NCBI GenBank assembly: GCA_016648135.1
Contig: JADDOH010002332.1
Coordinates: forward strand, 208,863-272,862
Length of the DNA stretch: 64,000 bases
Direction: 5' to 3'
Source: Agrypnia vestita
Lineage: Eukaryota; Arthropoda; Insecta; Trichoptera; Phryganeidae
A program made the translations under genes and the position numbers. Positions 1 to 11,519 of the stretch are shown piece by piece. The notes beneath the pieces were generated by a model. It made no database searches, was not told the origin of the DNA, and saw nothing but the letters and a program-made list of their open reading frames with translations. Each line of letters opens with the position of its first letter. Within the stretch, counting starts at the first letter, position 1.

Positions 1-2264
1 ACCCAGAAGTAATAATATAATGAACATGTTTAATACACACGATGTGTACATATCAACAACATGTCAACATGAATCATTCAATGTCTGATGCATTACTCCT
101 AGATTCCACAGTCAAACTCACAACAATTAAAATAAGAATAATGTTTGAACTCCTATAAATATGAGAGTACTGAAAGTCTGCAAGATCTGCTGTTCAAAAA
201 TGGTAGTATTCGCAGCCATCTATGGTGCGCGGTGTTCTCCATATTCTGACGTTATTATCCATGCCTTGACCCATGCAGATCATTTGAAGTAATTATGACC
301 ACATTACTGTTGGCACTACGATCCCTGGTAGGTCTCACCTCAACCTCCTCAATACTTTTTCTTACACTTCGGTTTTCTGCAATCCTCTTCGGTTTTCGTA
401 TTTCAGCGCCATTTGCTCAACTAATCTGGCTCATTTGATTCGACCCCCCTGCTTCCCTCCTTCCCCTCGCCATATCATGTGGTCAAAATCCAGCTGTCGA
501 AGTGAAAGTGTCCAAATCCTTCGTTAGGCGCATATACGTGTCGAATTTATTATATAAACCTGTCGCCAAGTGCCGTGCCTTCCTATAATTAGAAGAAATG
601 CTTCGGATTCAAGTGTGTAGTGAATCGTCAATCAAAATCATCATCGCAGTGACAAGGAGAGAAAACATTTGGCGGTAGGTTTCGCCTTCCGTGTCATTTA
701 CGGTCTATTAATTTCGTACCACAATTTTAACCTTTTATTTACCCTCATCTCTTTTAATACTGTCTTCCATCCATCCACCCCCATGTACGGCGATTCGCAA
801 CATTTACATCTGTATTAATAAAACAAATTTATCTTAAAATATATTAATACTCCGTCTTAGTTTAGGTGGAAAAAGAGTGACACCTAATACTATTCATCAC
901 AGTCTTGTGATATTTTTGTTTTACTAAAACTTGTAGGGTTTATCCATTACATTAGTTCTCCAAGTACTTATCACTTTAGTAAAATCTACACCTCTCGAAA
1001 GCGTGTGTAGAAAGTAATGTCGCAACCCTATAAACTTTCTTAACCGCATTAATTAATCTCCAGATTACTTTTCCCACTACTTCGATCACTGCTTGGCAGG
1101 GCTGTCGCTCGACTGACTCCCGCTAGTCGCTGTGCGCCATATTTATACCCGTCCCACGGCGCCAGGAGCGAGAGACTGAGGATCCAATCAGAGCTCGGTA
1201 TAATTTTCATACGCTTCGATGCTTAGCAGAAATCATCTAAATTTTTCGAAATTTTACAAACTTGATTAACGTCTATTCTTTATGAATCTTTGTAATTTCC
1301 CGTCGACAGGCATAAATGATAACTATCGATGGGATGTTCTGTATTTCCTGAGCTAGTAGTAAACAATGATAACACTTAATAATTGTGTACAAAATTTTGT
1401 AAATAATACATTTTTATTAAAATACAACACTACCAAGTATCTTCTAAAATCAATTAATGTTATTTACTTACAACACACAAACGTCACTTCTTGTTCTTCA
1501 GAAATTACATATTTTTAAACGTTATCATCGATATATGGCAGGAAAATAGTGATTCGGCAGAGACAAAAAAGATGGCGAAGTGGGCTGGATTTTTTTTTAT
1601 TTGTATTTTTATACATATAAATGAAGATAGTTGCTTCACTAGATGAGTTCTGTTCTAAAGAAACTACCTGTACAGTTTTTTTTATATGTTAATACCTTAG
1701 TAATACTACATTTTTGAAATAAACTTTAATAAACTATAAATAAACTAAATATGTATTAGAAACAAAATACATTCGAAACTCCACACAGCTTCATGAGTCT
1801 TAGTTTTCTAAAAGTGTCGTGTAGTTGATTTAAAAATCCAAGCTCGAAAATTGTACCAATAAAATGCAAAAAAGCTGTCACGATGAAAATGATGGTAAAT
1901 TAATAACATAATAACACAACATCAAACTTTCTAATAATCCATAACCGTGACAATAATCAACGGATCTGCAACCAGCTTGGCGTAATTATTGAATGTAATT
2001 AATTGGCAGCGTATCTATACATTTACCACTTAAGTGGGACGATCAATCAGTAAACTAGCCCATCTGTTATGAACGTGTTTAAATAACCGAGTAATATTCC
2101 GAGAAACCATGTCTATATCGTAACCATCCACCGCTGAATTCTGGGAATATTAACAAAAACATGTTTGGATTTCTGAGAAATTAGATTCAAACAATTTCAC
2201 CATGTAAAATCATATATATTTTGAGCTTTGTTCTTCCTCGGAAGAAGCATTGTTCAAGAAGCAT
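1..2264. other. AT-rich stretch without a supportable gene
   Basis: I find no reading frame with a recognisable domain here. A TATATAA at 551-557 precedes an ATG at 598 whose 26-codon frame runs into CG-GTAGGT, a possible splice donor near 675. The encoded peptide resembles no family I know and there is no initiator at the right distance, so I do not call a gene. A more GC-rich patch lies at 1080-1200, just after a TATTTATA-like string near 1140. Confidence 0.5.
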
Positions 2265-2900
2265 TAATATAATTTAAAAAATAAACTTAGTTTTCATCTT
2301 TTTTTATATTGAAAATATCAACATGTTTCAAGGCCTTCGTCAGAATACAATTGTGTATTAACAAAAAATAAAATTCTAAAACATATATCACGTGTATAGG
2401 CAATCAAAATATTTAAAAAAGATATGTATAGAAAATAGCAACAATTATTCTGAATTTTTTAACCATCTTTTGGACATGCATCATTCTTTTGATATTAATA
2501 AGAGTTTACAAATTTTACGTACAAATAATACAGAATCACAATTTGATAAATTATAAATTTTGGAAATAAGAAAATGTGTTAATAGTAAATTGAATATCAT
2601 AAATAACCAGATCCTTTTTACAAATAGTTATCATTTCAATTTATTTTCATGTTAAGTGGGTACTTTATTACTATTCATTTTCCATATAGGTATAACTTTT
2701 TTAACATTTTGACTGTCTATACTTTGATTTTTTAATTCAATTTATTGTTGGTATACAATTGTATCCTGGCAAAGGAGCCATAGGCCTTTAAACATGTTGA
2801 TATTGTCAATATAAAAAGTGGTGAAAACTAAGTTTATTTTATTAATTATATTAATAATGTCATTACAAAATTATTTTGCGATTTTTAAAGAAGAAGCCAT
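2265..2900 (+). mobile_element. Penelope-like element remnant with inverted terminal copies
   Basis: The left end (about 2270-2345) is the inverted copy of the right end (about 2764-2855). Both carry the ACATGTTGATAT block and the AAACTTAGTTTTCA block near the TATTAAT outer edge. Between them lies a coding remnant for the C-terminal part downstream of a GIY-YIG domain. Penelope-like elements are known to carry terminal repeats in direct or inverted order, which fits. The left copy holds a hammerhead-like core on the minus strand (CTGACGA at 2337-2343, GAAA at 2326-2329) with too little room for stem II. The right copy holds a decayed plus-strand core (CTGGCAA ... TAAA). The part after the right copy, to about 2900, matches 38.6-38.7 kb and probably starts the next element's 5' region. 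Confidence 0.65.
2449..2580 (+). pseudogene. Penelope-like element, C-terminal coding fragment
   Basis: Read in one frame this gives SEFFNHLLDMHHSF..., an in-frame stop, then ILEIRKCV. It aligns by eye with EFANHLLENDHGF... and LESLEI in the Penelope remnant at 51 kb, with the same order and spacing of the HLL, H-x-F and LEI blocks. This segment follows the GIY-YIG endonuclease domain in Penelope-like proteins. Only about 43 codons remain and one stop interrupts them, so it is a dead fragment. The homology to the 51-kb copy is seen directly. Assignment to the Penelope family rests on the better-preserved GIY-YIG motif there. Confidence 0.6.
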
Positions 2901-3300
2901 ATTTAAATATTGAACTCGTATATCTCATATAACCAAATTCATTACCTAGATAACATACCAGTATTTAATATTCTGCTAATCACAGAATTAGACTGACAAT
3001 TGGTACTGGAATTGTGGTAACGAAAGGTGACAATTTGTCGAGTTCTATGTAAGAGTGTAACACTCATTTTCGCCGCTGCAATAATACTATTTCTTAAGCG
3101 TTGATTTTTTAATGGCGGTCCTTGGATGTGAATCGCTGTATTTATCTCACATACGGCGCGCAGTAACCCGGTTTTACCGCATTCAATTAGGGGTGTAAAG
3201 TGTGCTCACCCCTTCCGGAAATTCGCCACTCTGAAACATATTCTCTTAACAATAAAACTGATGCGGGCGGAATCCCTCCGAGCAGAATATGGCAATGTGT
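2901..3300. other. no gene seen
   Basis: Unique-looking AT-rich sequence between the Penelope remnant and the hAT element. No reading frame with a recognisable domain. Confidence 0.4.
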
Positions 3301-3308
3301 AGCAGAAG

Positions 3309-4201
3309 TAGGGATGGGCGTTGAATGGACGGACTAGTTGAAATCAACCGTTGACGTTGCATCGACGCGTCGACGGTTTACGTTTATCGCATGGACTAGT
3401 TGAATTCGTAGACGGTGGACGATTCGAGATTCAACGTAATGCAAAGCAACGAGCGAGAGCAAGACAAAACGTCTCCGTTTATTTCTCTCTCATCTCTCAC
3501 TGTCGACTTGTAGACGCCATAGACGACTCAACGGGTAATTTCATTTCAACTCTAAAGTACACGATCATAGAGTGCAGATCTGTGTACACGAACTATGACA
3601 GAGATTTGAAATTTGAATGCATACGTAGGAAGAGATAGGCTTAATAACCTATTATCTATTATTTTTTACTTGATTTTTTGCGATGTGCACGTGCGACGTT
3701 TCGGTGAATTTCCAATTTTACGCTGTATAAAATAAAACAATTCTGTTTAATTATTTTATTTTATATTGAACTAATATTTTACTGCTTACACCTGATATTG
3801 TTGTGTATACCTACTTCTTTCTTTATTATATATAGAAATAAGTATATAAAACAATATGTAAAAGCCTATAATGTGCGTAAACAAATAAATAATACAATAT
3901 TTCTTTTACATATAAGCACAAGTAGCGGTTTTATTTTCCCCGAAACTATATTCCTTCGAACTTCTTTAAATTTAAAAAATTAACGTAATAAAAATAGCCA
4001 ACGGTTGAGTCGTCGAGCAGCGTCGCGTCGAACCGTAGACAGTTGACCATCGTCCCGATGTTTAGATAGAACGTACGCGACGTCCGCGTAACGAAGTTGA
4101 CGCGTCAACTAGTTGACGAATTCAACTAGTTGATCGTCTCGTCGATGGACGGACGTGGACGGTCTCGTTTCGTCGACGGTAAATACGTCGACCCATCCCT
4201 A
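3309..4201. mobile_element. non-autonomous hAT-type element (893 bp)
   Basis: The element begins TAGGGATGGG and ends CCCATCCCTA, a 10-bp perfect terminal inverted repeat. It is flanked by a perfect 8-bp duplication, agcagaag, at 3301-3308 and 4202-4209, the duplication length of the hAT superfamily. Subterminal regions carry repeated CAACTAGTTG/ACTAGTTGAA words on both sides, as expected of transposase-binding repeats. The interior is AT-rich with no transposase, so it must have been moved in trans. The perfect duplication argues for fairly recent insertion. Confidence 0.85.
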
Positions 4202-4209
4202 AGCAGAAG

Positions 4210-4774
4210 TGACCGCCATCTTGCTTTGAAGCTAACGGCTGGATCATCGTAGGGACGCTCGCAAATGTTCAGGATGATAATGGGCCTATTGTACACGAGT
4301 AAAGTCTTATTTTAATAGGGTACAAATCACGTTTGTTTTGTATCGAATTCAAACAATGGTATAATTGCTAGCAAAACTAATTTTGACAGACAGCTGTTTG
4401 GATGCGATGTGGGAAATAACAAAAAATTAATTGCTAAATTTTTCGGTATTCACAAAAGTGTTCGCAGTTTGGAAATGTAGCGAACGATTGCGTATTTTTA
4501 CAGTTTGATTAAAACGAAATATACGACCCACAGCTGGGTAGGAAACAAAATTTTATTTCAGAATATTTTGATAATGTTGTAAATTTTTATTTATTTTTTA
4601 ACAAATAGACTGTCAACAGGTCATTAATGACCCTAATAGATGGTCCTAGAATGACATAAAGTACAAAGTATAAATATTTTGTAAACATTTGAATATGATA
4701 TAGTTACACAATACACTTTTTACGATTAAATATTAATAAATAATGAATTGAATGTGATATAGTTACACAACACA
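4210..4774. other. no gene; local direct repeat
   Basis: A block of about 38 bp containing GATATAGTTACACAA and CTTTTTACG occurs at about 4691-4730 and again at 4749-4787. The second copy is interrupted at its end by the inverted-pair element below. No coding sequence recognised. Confidence 0.5.
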
Positions 4775-4787
4775 CTTTTTACGGTTA

Positions 4788-5002
4788 TCTTCAAATTTGT
4801 GTTTACTGGGGTATTATGCCGTGTTGTTACGACCTTTCGGGCCGACGTTTCGGATCCCATAGCAGGGTCCATCATCAGCCCTGATGCTGAACCCTGTAAT
4901 GGGATCCGAAACGTCAGCCCGAAAGGTCGTAACAACACGGCATAATACCCCAGTAAACACGAACTTGAAGACTCTGAGTGGCCGTGAAAACCTAAGAACA
5001 TT
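4788..5002. mobile_element. short inverted-pair element with 13-bp target duplication
   Basis: A perfect 13-bp duplication (ctttttacggtta) flanks it at 4775-4787 and 5003-5015. Inside, the left part (TGTTTACTGGGGTATTATGC ... GACCTTTCGGGCCGACGTTTC) is repeated in inverse on the right, so the unit is nearly a hairpin. A right-hand tail, GTGGCCGTGAAAACCTAAG, lies outside the inverted part. Each arm carries a hammerhead-like core facing outwards. The element at 34424-34684 has the same sequence and layout. The TSD length is in the range of target-primed retroelements such as Penelope rather than cut-and-paste families, but that classification is inference. Confidence 0.75.
4848..4878 (-). ncRNA. 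hammerhead-like core
   Basis: Minus strand: CTGATGA (4872-4878), a hairpin whose arms are GGACCC and GGGATCC with one bulge, then GAAA (4848-4851) followed by CGTCGG. Order and spacing match the conserved hammerhead core. A cleavage-side strand complementary to the sequence after GAAA was not identified nearby, so activity is unproven. The opposite arm has CTGATGC (4881-4887) and GAAA (4908-4911) on the plus strand. Confidence 0.4.
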
Positions 5003-5204
5003 CTTTTTACGGTTAATTTATAATAAATAATGAAAAAAAATAAATGGTAAAATAAATTGAGAATAATATTCAGACTAACGCAAATCACACGCTAAATACA
5101 ATTTTGTTAATAAAACAAAACTGGATTTTATCCACAGAGAGAAATTAAGATATTTAAATTATATTATATATAAATATAGAAATTAAGATATATAAGATAT
5201 AGAA

Positions 5205-5578
5205 ATTAAATTAAGATGGCTCATAGAGATGAAGCTATTTATATGGAAAAGTAGGTATGGAAGTCTATTGGGTGTTTTGAAACATGAAACAAATGCACAA
5301 ATACATAATATACGATTTCCAAAATTTTATAGACATGGTAATCTCTCATAGGTGAAATTGGTATACGTTGCATTTAAGCGCCCTTGAGGTGAGTATTCGC
5401 GAAAACGGCGCTATACAAATTATCCAATTATAATTATTATTATTTTTGTTACATTGCGTAAAGTGATCGCTTAAGCCAGCCATATAATGAGTCATAAGCC
5501 CTTTAGACACCCAGTAGACCAAACCTACTTTTCCATATAAATAGCATCGCCTGTGTACACTATAATATATCTATGAAA
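5205..5578. repeat. inverted-repeat element, family of the 15.2-kb palindrome
   Basis: The left end (CATAGAGATGAAG ... AAAAGTAGGTATGGAAGTC) and right end (GACACCCAGTAGACC ... ACCTACTTTTCC ... CATCGCCTGTG) are imperfect inverted copies. Both match the outer part of the long palindrome at 15206-16099, including the AAGTGATC(G)CTTAAG block. The arms have diverged and the middle is unrelated, so this looks like an old non-autonomous member. No coding capacity. Confidence 0.55.
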
Positions 5579-5579
5579 C

Positions 5580-6370
5580 TCTCTCTCAATTTTAATTTGA
5601 CTTATTTTAATTAAATAGATTATTCATTTGTTAAAAGGTAAAATCATTTAGATACATTAGTATTAAAGTAGCGTGTTTTTGTTGTGTTTAGCTACAGTAA
5701 TTGTAGCTTAAAAAATCATTTTGTGAACTGTAAACAATAAAGAAAGTGCAATGTGAAGATGCTACAATTAAAAAATAATAATATACGAGTATTTACTTTT
5801 AGAGTGTGAAGTCTTTCACATTGCTGTTCCCAATAGTTGATAAGATTGAAATTTCATACATGTCATTTGATTGCTACACTGCACAGAGAATCATCTCCAT
5901 CCTGTCAAATTTCCTACTACAATAATCCTATGCAAAAGCTTTTCCAAAGTTTTGTCCGTCAAAAATTTTTGAATTGTACTTAAAATTTTCGTTTTTCTAG
6001 TATTTCGCATATATTTGATAATTTTTTTTAAATCAGTATTTTTCAAGTATTAATTTCTAATCATTGTTTTCAAGCAACAGTTTATCTTAAATTTTACAAA
6101 ATACAACATCGTATGGACCTTAGTAATACACAGAGAGCGATACGTACAATAACTTATAATTCTAGTTTTATATATTTATTATACAGATTTTCCCTAATGC
6201 TGGATGGTGCGAACCTGAATATTTTTGGCTTGTCAGCACGTTATTATATTTTTTACATATACATCTCCATTAATATTTAATTCAAAAACATTTAAAATAA
6301 TGCTTGGAATATAATGATACATTTTTTCTTCTTCAAAAACAGCAAGATTTTTTGGTGGTGACAATATAAT
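5580..6370. other. no gene seen
   Basis: AT-rich sequence with scattered short frames and no recognisable domain, promoter or repeat structure. Confidence 0.4.
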
Positions 6371-6372
6371 TA

Positions 6373-6757
6373 TAATTTATAGAAATAAACTTTGTTTACA
6401 CCACGTTTTTACTGAAAAAATTTCAACATGTTTCAAAGCCAATGGCTTCTTCATCGGGATAACAAATGATAATAACAAAATTAAATATAAAAATAGTAAA
6501 TTGAATATTATAAATAACCAGATCCTTTTTACAAATAGTTATCATTTAAATTTATTTTCATGTTAAGTAAGTACTTTATTATTATTCATTTTCCGTATAT
6601 AATTTTTTAATATTTTGATTATCAATACTTCGATTTTTAAATTTAATTTGTCATTATAAATTTGTCATGCTGATTAAGAAGCCCTTGGCATTGAAACATG
6701 TTAATTTTTTTTCAATAAAACAGTGTTGTAAACAAAGTTTATTTCTATAAATTATAA
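6373..6757 (+). mobile_element. internally deleted Penelope-like element, same family as 2.3 kb
   Basis: The ends are inverted copies: ATAATTTATAGAAATAAACTT on the left and its complement on the right. The interior (about 6489-6595) matches 2585-2690 almost base for base, so it is the same family with the coding fragment deleted. The left copy carries a minus-strand core (CCGATGA 6451-6457, stem AAGCC/GGCTT, GAAA 6431-6434). The right copy carries a plus-strand core (CTGATTA 6670-6676, stem GCC/GGC, GAAA 6693-6696). Both are followed by CATGTT. Confidence 0.6.
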
Positions 6758-6759
6758 GT

Positions 6760-7270
6760 AATGATGTGTATTATGTCTTAACTACATATCCTTTGGAATG
6801 TAGCCTACATGCTTTCTCTTTCCTAATGATATCTGTTTCTGAAGTTTTAGGTTCTCCAACCTCCTCTATTCTCAAGTTATAGGGACTCATATTGGGTCAT
6901 GAACTGTAAATAATTCAACGCTATTGAGATAATGAATGCCATCTTTAAAGTATAAACACCATCAGGTGTTTTAGCCAAGATTTTTATTGCTTATCCATCT
7001 TTATCCGATGTATCGCTTTTACGGTCGTTGGATTTACAAATATACATTTCCAACCATGATTGCCGATGATCTCAGCAACAATAATGCAACCATCTCAGTT
7101 TCATTGGCTGAATGAGTTCGATGCCGCATACCCGAGCTGGGATGCTTCCACCCTGCATTGAAATGCCTCCCTCCAATCTGTGTACCGCACCTTCCTGTAT
7201 TCCCGTGGGGCGGGATGAGCCTGAAGCCTGAAAATCCAACTTTAATAGCACAACTATACAGGGTGTAACG
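6760..7270. other. no gene seen
   Basis: No domain recognised. 7080-7260 is somewhat GC-richer. A short frame on the minus strand there has no recognisable content. Confidence 0.35.
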
Positions 7271-7276
7271 AAGCCA

Positions 7277-7756
7277 GTCCACAATTCTTTACAGGTGGAT
7301 TCCTGCCTTGATAACGAGACGAAAATGTTCAGACAACCATGACCTAATATCGATAATTATGGAGTTATGCAATATCAATATTTGCATTTTTTTCCAATAT
7401 TTCTGATTTATTTTTTACAAAACGTTGTAGTATGATTACAGTAACTGAAATAGATTACGAAAAATTCATTCGTGTCAATAAAAGTTAAATAAACTAATAA
7501 AAACCATGAAAAAAATTCAATTTTTATCATTTTATTTAACTTGTATTAAAGGGAATGAATTTTTTATATAAGATGGAAGTTACTGTAATGATAGTCCAAC
7601 GTTTAGCAAAAACTAAGTCAGAAATATTGAAAAAAAAAATGCAAACTTGGATGTCGCATATCTCCTTTACTACGGTATATTACGGTCATGGTTATTTGAA
7701 CATTTTCGACTCATAATCAAGGCACTAATCCACCTGTACAGTATTGTGGACTATCT
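7277..7756. repeat. palindromic foldback element, family of 40.65 kb
   Basis: The left half (CAGTCCACAATTCTTTACAG ... AAAATGTTCAGACAACCATG) is inverted in the right half (GAACATTTTCGACTCATAATC ... CTGTACAGTATTGTGGACT). The halves meet near 7510 in AT-rich sequence. The same inner words (GCCTTGAT..., TGACCTAATAT, TTGCATTTTTTTCCAATATT) make up the TA-flanked element at 40654-41192. No transposase is present. The outer end differs from the 40.65-kb copy, so the terminus is uncertain. Confidence 0.6.
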
Positions 7757-10700
7757 CTGTCTGATCAATAAACACGCTGATTTTTTCTAATTTCGCGGTC
7801 TGCATAAGTCCAATTGTCACAATTTCTTCTTGTGGTGGTAACACTTATCCCCGACGGATCTCAATATTGGTAGTCATATTACATGCCTACTTATTATTTT
7901 GCTATCCAAAAGACATCGTAGTGTTTTGGCGTGCCTGGCGCATCTTACTTATAGAAAACATGGAACTATGATTTCAAAATTTCTGATCAAAAACAACATA
8001 TGTACAACAGCTGATGTCAGCCTCCGTATTCGATGAACGTGGACCCCCTGCGACTTATTCCTATTTCTGAAGATGAAAAAAACATGAAAGGACAATATTT
8101 TGACGAGGAATAAAAAGTTTTAAAAAAAAACGAAAATTTCGCGTATTTTTTAATCAAATTTCGTTTACATGTACGCATTGATTGTACGTATCTGGCGAGA
8201 GAACAGGATAATTCTCAACGAAATACATTTAAATTTATTTTTAAAGAAATAACATTTTTTTCTGTATTTAAATGATATTCAGCAAAACATTCCCTCTTAT
8301 TGCTTTCATTTGCATTTTTTTCTTTTTTGGCGATACCTTATTTATATATTAATATCTTTACTACCTAACATTGTTCGTAATTCTTATTCTTGTGTGTATT
8401 CATTTCATAATCCCTTATCTTTCACTGAAAATTGTGAAAAAAAATTGTATGCCTCAATCAACCAAGGTAGATACACAGGGGCGTGCAGTGGGAACATCGC
8501 AGCATGACTTTTACGTAACCAATTATTTGGAAAAAAATCGGAATAAAACATATATTTCGTAATATTTCTATCACAAATGTTATCATAGTATTCATATTTT
8601 GATATATCATAAAAATCTGTAGCATAAACATTTGATTTCTATTTTTTTACAAAATATACGTTTACAAAAAGTTCATGCTTCAATTTTCCCACTGCATGCA
8701 CTTGATAGATAGTAAGCGGTAAGAAGAAAAAATTCGAATGAAATAAAATCACGCTAAATTATTAATGCAAAGTGAATCTTAATATTTTCAAATAAATATA
8801 TTTATTATTTTTTTATTGAATATAGATAGTGAATGGTACCCACCGCTTACCCAGGGTCACTCTAAGAGCAAAAGCTTCCATATCGGTCCTATTCAATCGT
8901 CTCCAGGTTGACATATTTTTCAACCAACATGCAAGATCGCGTTACTCCGTGCAAGTTGTATAAACCGTTGCTAGGCGACGCAACCACATGAACAAAACCA
9001 TTTACTGTCCCCGTCGTAGGAAGATGTCTTTTTTTTTTTAAAAAGATACAAAAAAAAATATTTAAAAAAATACATAAACATATTTTAAAATATATAAAAA
9101 AAAGGTAATATGTATTTCATAATCATCAAATCAAGATTTAAAAAGTATTTAATTTAGAAAAATATGGGACAAACAATATGACAATATTTTATTTGTAGTT
9201 TATGGAAATATAAAAGATATAATAGCTGGAAAATAGTCGCAATGACCGAGAAATTCCATACAGAATAAATGTGTAAATATCATGATGACAGAGCGCATTG
9301 TTTGAGAGTTTTTGTTGCTTCACAAAATAATCTTTAAGTAGCCATATCTTCAAACCACCACCTTCTATGGTTAAATCTGTTGGACAAAGGTGTGAGTCCG
9401 ATTTTCTTTCAGTTTTACGTACCTTCGCTAGTCTCTCAACTCAATTTTCTTTAACACACAGATAAAAATATTAGTAAATGGAATAGATCGTTCACTTTAT
9501 GATTGCAAGGGATATTTTGAAAATACATATTTCATAATGTGTCCTTTTCTAATTGGTTTTCATTATCTTAACGATAATGTGTTGGCCGCTATTATATAAT
9601 TATTATATATTTTTTGACATTTTGCAATGATGAGATTTGGCAGATACTTTAACATTTTTCATATAAATTTTACGCGTACAAAACAAAAGTATTTTGTCTT
9701 TTAATGATGTCGTTAACCTGACAATATGGGGGAATATATTTGTTGCTTTTCAGGATATTTGAAATATTTAGTGTTGATTTTAGCAGTGATATAATGGAAG
9801 TCAGATGATTCGGTCATTTTGAGCGAATGAATGAGGAAAGAATTGTAAGAAATATAAATATATGACCAAAAATTCCTTAACCAGCCAGACCAGGCAAACC
9901 AAATACTAGGAGATCTAGCCAATCGACAATGCGATGCAGTATTAATGTTGATGAGGCGAGAGTTGTATGTCATGAGAGAATACTGTGGCGTTCTATCCTC
10001 TCTGCCTACCCCCGCGGGAGAACTACGCTCTGCCAAATTTGATAGCTTTTGTCGTCAGAAAATAAGATATTTTAATATCCATTTTACAGCTTTTTTGCAA
10101 AAAGGCAATTTTTGTTTGGAAGAGTATCCTTGTAAAATAATGGATTCGACATTCAATCATTCTTATGGCCTCATTTTTCCTTCGTTTCGGGGTTGAAAAA
10201 TTGTAGTTGTCTGTTCATATCATTTCATTTATAGGGATGTCATCATTCTTGCATTGATAAAAGCTTATTGAAAATTTTTTACAATATTTGAGACATACGA
10301 GTAAGCTTTAAAATCAATGAGATGTTAAAAATTAATTTTTGTGCAGGTTCAGTGGGTGTCTGACATTAATTTTTTTATTATTTGATGAATTTTTACTCTA
10401 AATTAATACTTTTTTTTCAAATTTTGTTATATTATGTTTTCCTTATGCTTATGCTTCTGCTTATCTTTATATATTTGTATTTGTATTTTAAGTATTTGAT
10501 TTCCTCTTTATGTCTTTATTATTTTTATATATTTTTTCTTTAAACTATCCATTCTGTAAATGTACACTTTACCTGTTCGTTTGTAAAAGCTTGTTGTTAA
10601 TAAATAAATAAAATTAATCAGAGAGTACTTTACTCGAACTGCCTTGTAAGTTGAATCATGTAATAATTACCAGTCTGCAGAATTCATCACTTCTTCTGAC

Positions 10701-10876
10701 TTATTTTGAACTCAACCCATTTTAAGCTAATGCTAGAGTGAAATCCATGACGTATTCCTTTCTTCTTCGTGCCTTTCTCATCACTGCTGGTACTGTGCAC
10801 CTGTTTCCGTTAGAGCATACACAAACACATCTTACATTATCGAAAGCTTTGAACAATTAACAGAAGTCTTCTTTAT
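7757..10876. other. long stretch without a gene
   Basis: No coding region is supported. Two weak structures are noted. At about 8476-8704 a possible hAT-like MITE begins CAGGGGCGTGCAGTGGG and ends with near-complementary CCCACTGCATGCACTTG, with only partly matching flanks (tagataca/tagatagt). At 10370-10612 an AT-rich segment ends in AATAAATAAATAAAATTAA, like the 3' end of a retroposon. Confidence 0.35.
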
Positions 10877-11430
10877 TTTTACCTTCTTTCTTTTAACTCG
10901 TGGCGTCTGCTTGCTTGCTGGCTTGCCGTCGAAAAAACTTTGGATCGATTTTTAACCCGTTTCTCGTAATCCAATCGAGCTGAAACTTTGCAAGCAGACC
11001 CGTGGCGACGATCAAGAAGATCTATCAAATTTTCGTTAAAAAAAATTAATAATTATAGTATAATTTCGGATTTCTAAATATTTCATTGGTTTTTTCAAAT
11101 TGGAATCATTACCAAAGTTTGATTACTAGCAACGGCGGCCCGATAACGTCGCGGAATATTTTCTAAATTTGAATTACGCCGTCGGTATGCATAATAGGTC
11201 CTTCACTACGAATGTCGAAAATCTAAATTGACTGACAAATGTTTTTAGAATTTAATCTTCAAAGCATGAAGTGTCTTATCAAAGCTAAAAACATCTGACA
11301 TTTTAGAAATATATTAAATTACTGTAAGTTTAGTGTTATGTTATATGTTTTAATTCGTCTTTAATTGTTGTTATATTTTACAAAGAAAGGGAGTATAATA
11401 AAAACTTGGTTTTTTATGGGTTACTTTTTT
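10877..11430 (+). repeat. dispersed repeat family A, copy 1
   Basis: Shares with five other sites the order: ACTCGTGGCGTCTGC, GGATCGATTTTTAACC, a conserved CCAATCGAGCTGAAACTTTG, an AT-rich middle, then AAAGGGAGTATAATAAAAAC and TTTTTATGGGTTA. No coding capacity or clear terminal inverted repeat. ACTCCCTTTC-like starts and GAAAGGGAGT-like ends are complementary. The superfamily is unknown to me. Confidence 0.6.
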
Positions 11431-11519
11431 TCATATCAATACTTTAATCCTTAGTTTATATGTGGGGCATAAAAGGAAAGGTGACAATATCCAAGAGATT
11501 CGAATGCATTCATCAGGAA

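Noticed and set aside
598..678. Short first exon of 26 codons ending at a GT donor
   Set aside because: The TATA at 551 lacks an initiator at about 31 bases and the peptide is not signal-like; the evidence is clearly weaker than at 59.6 kb.
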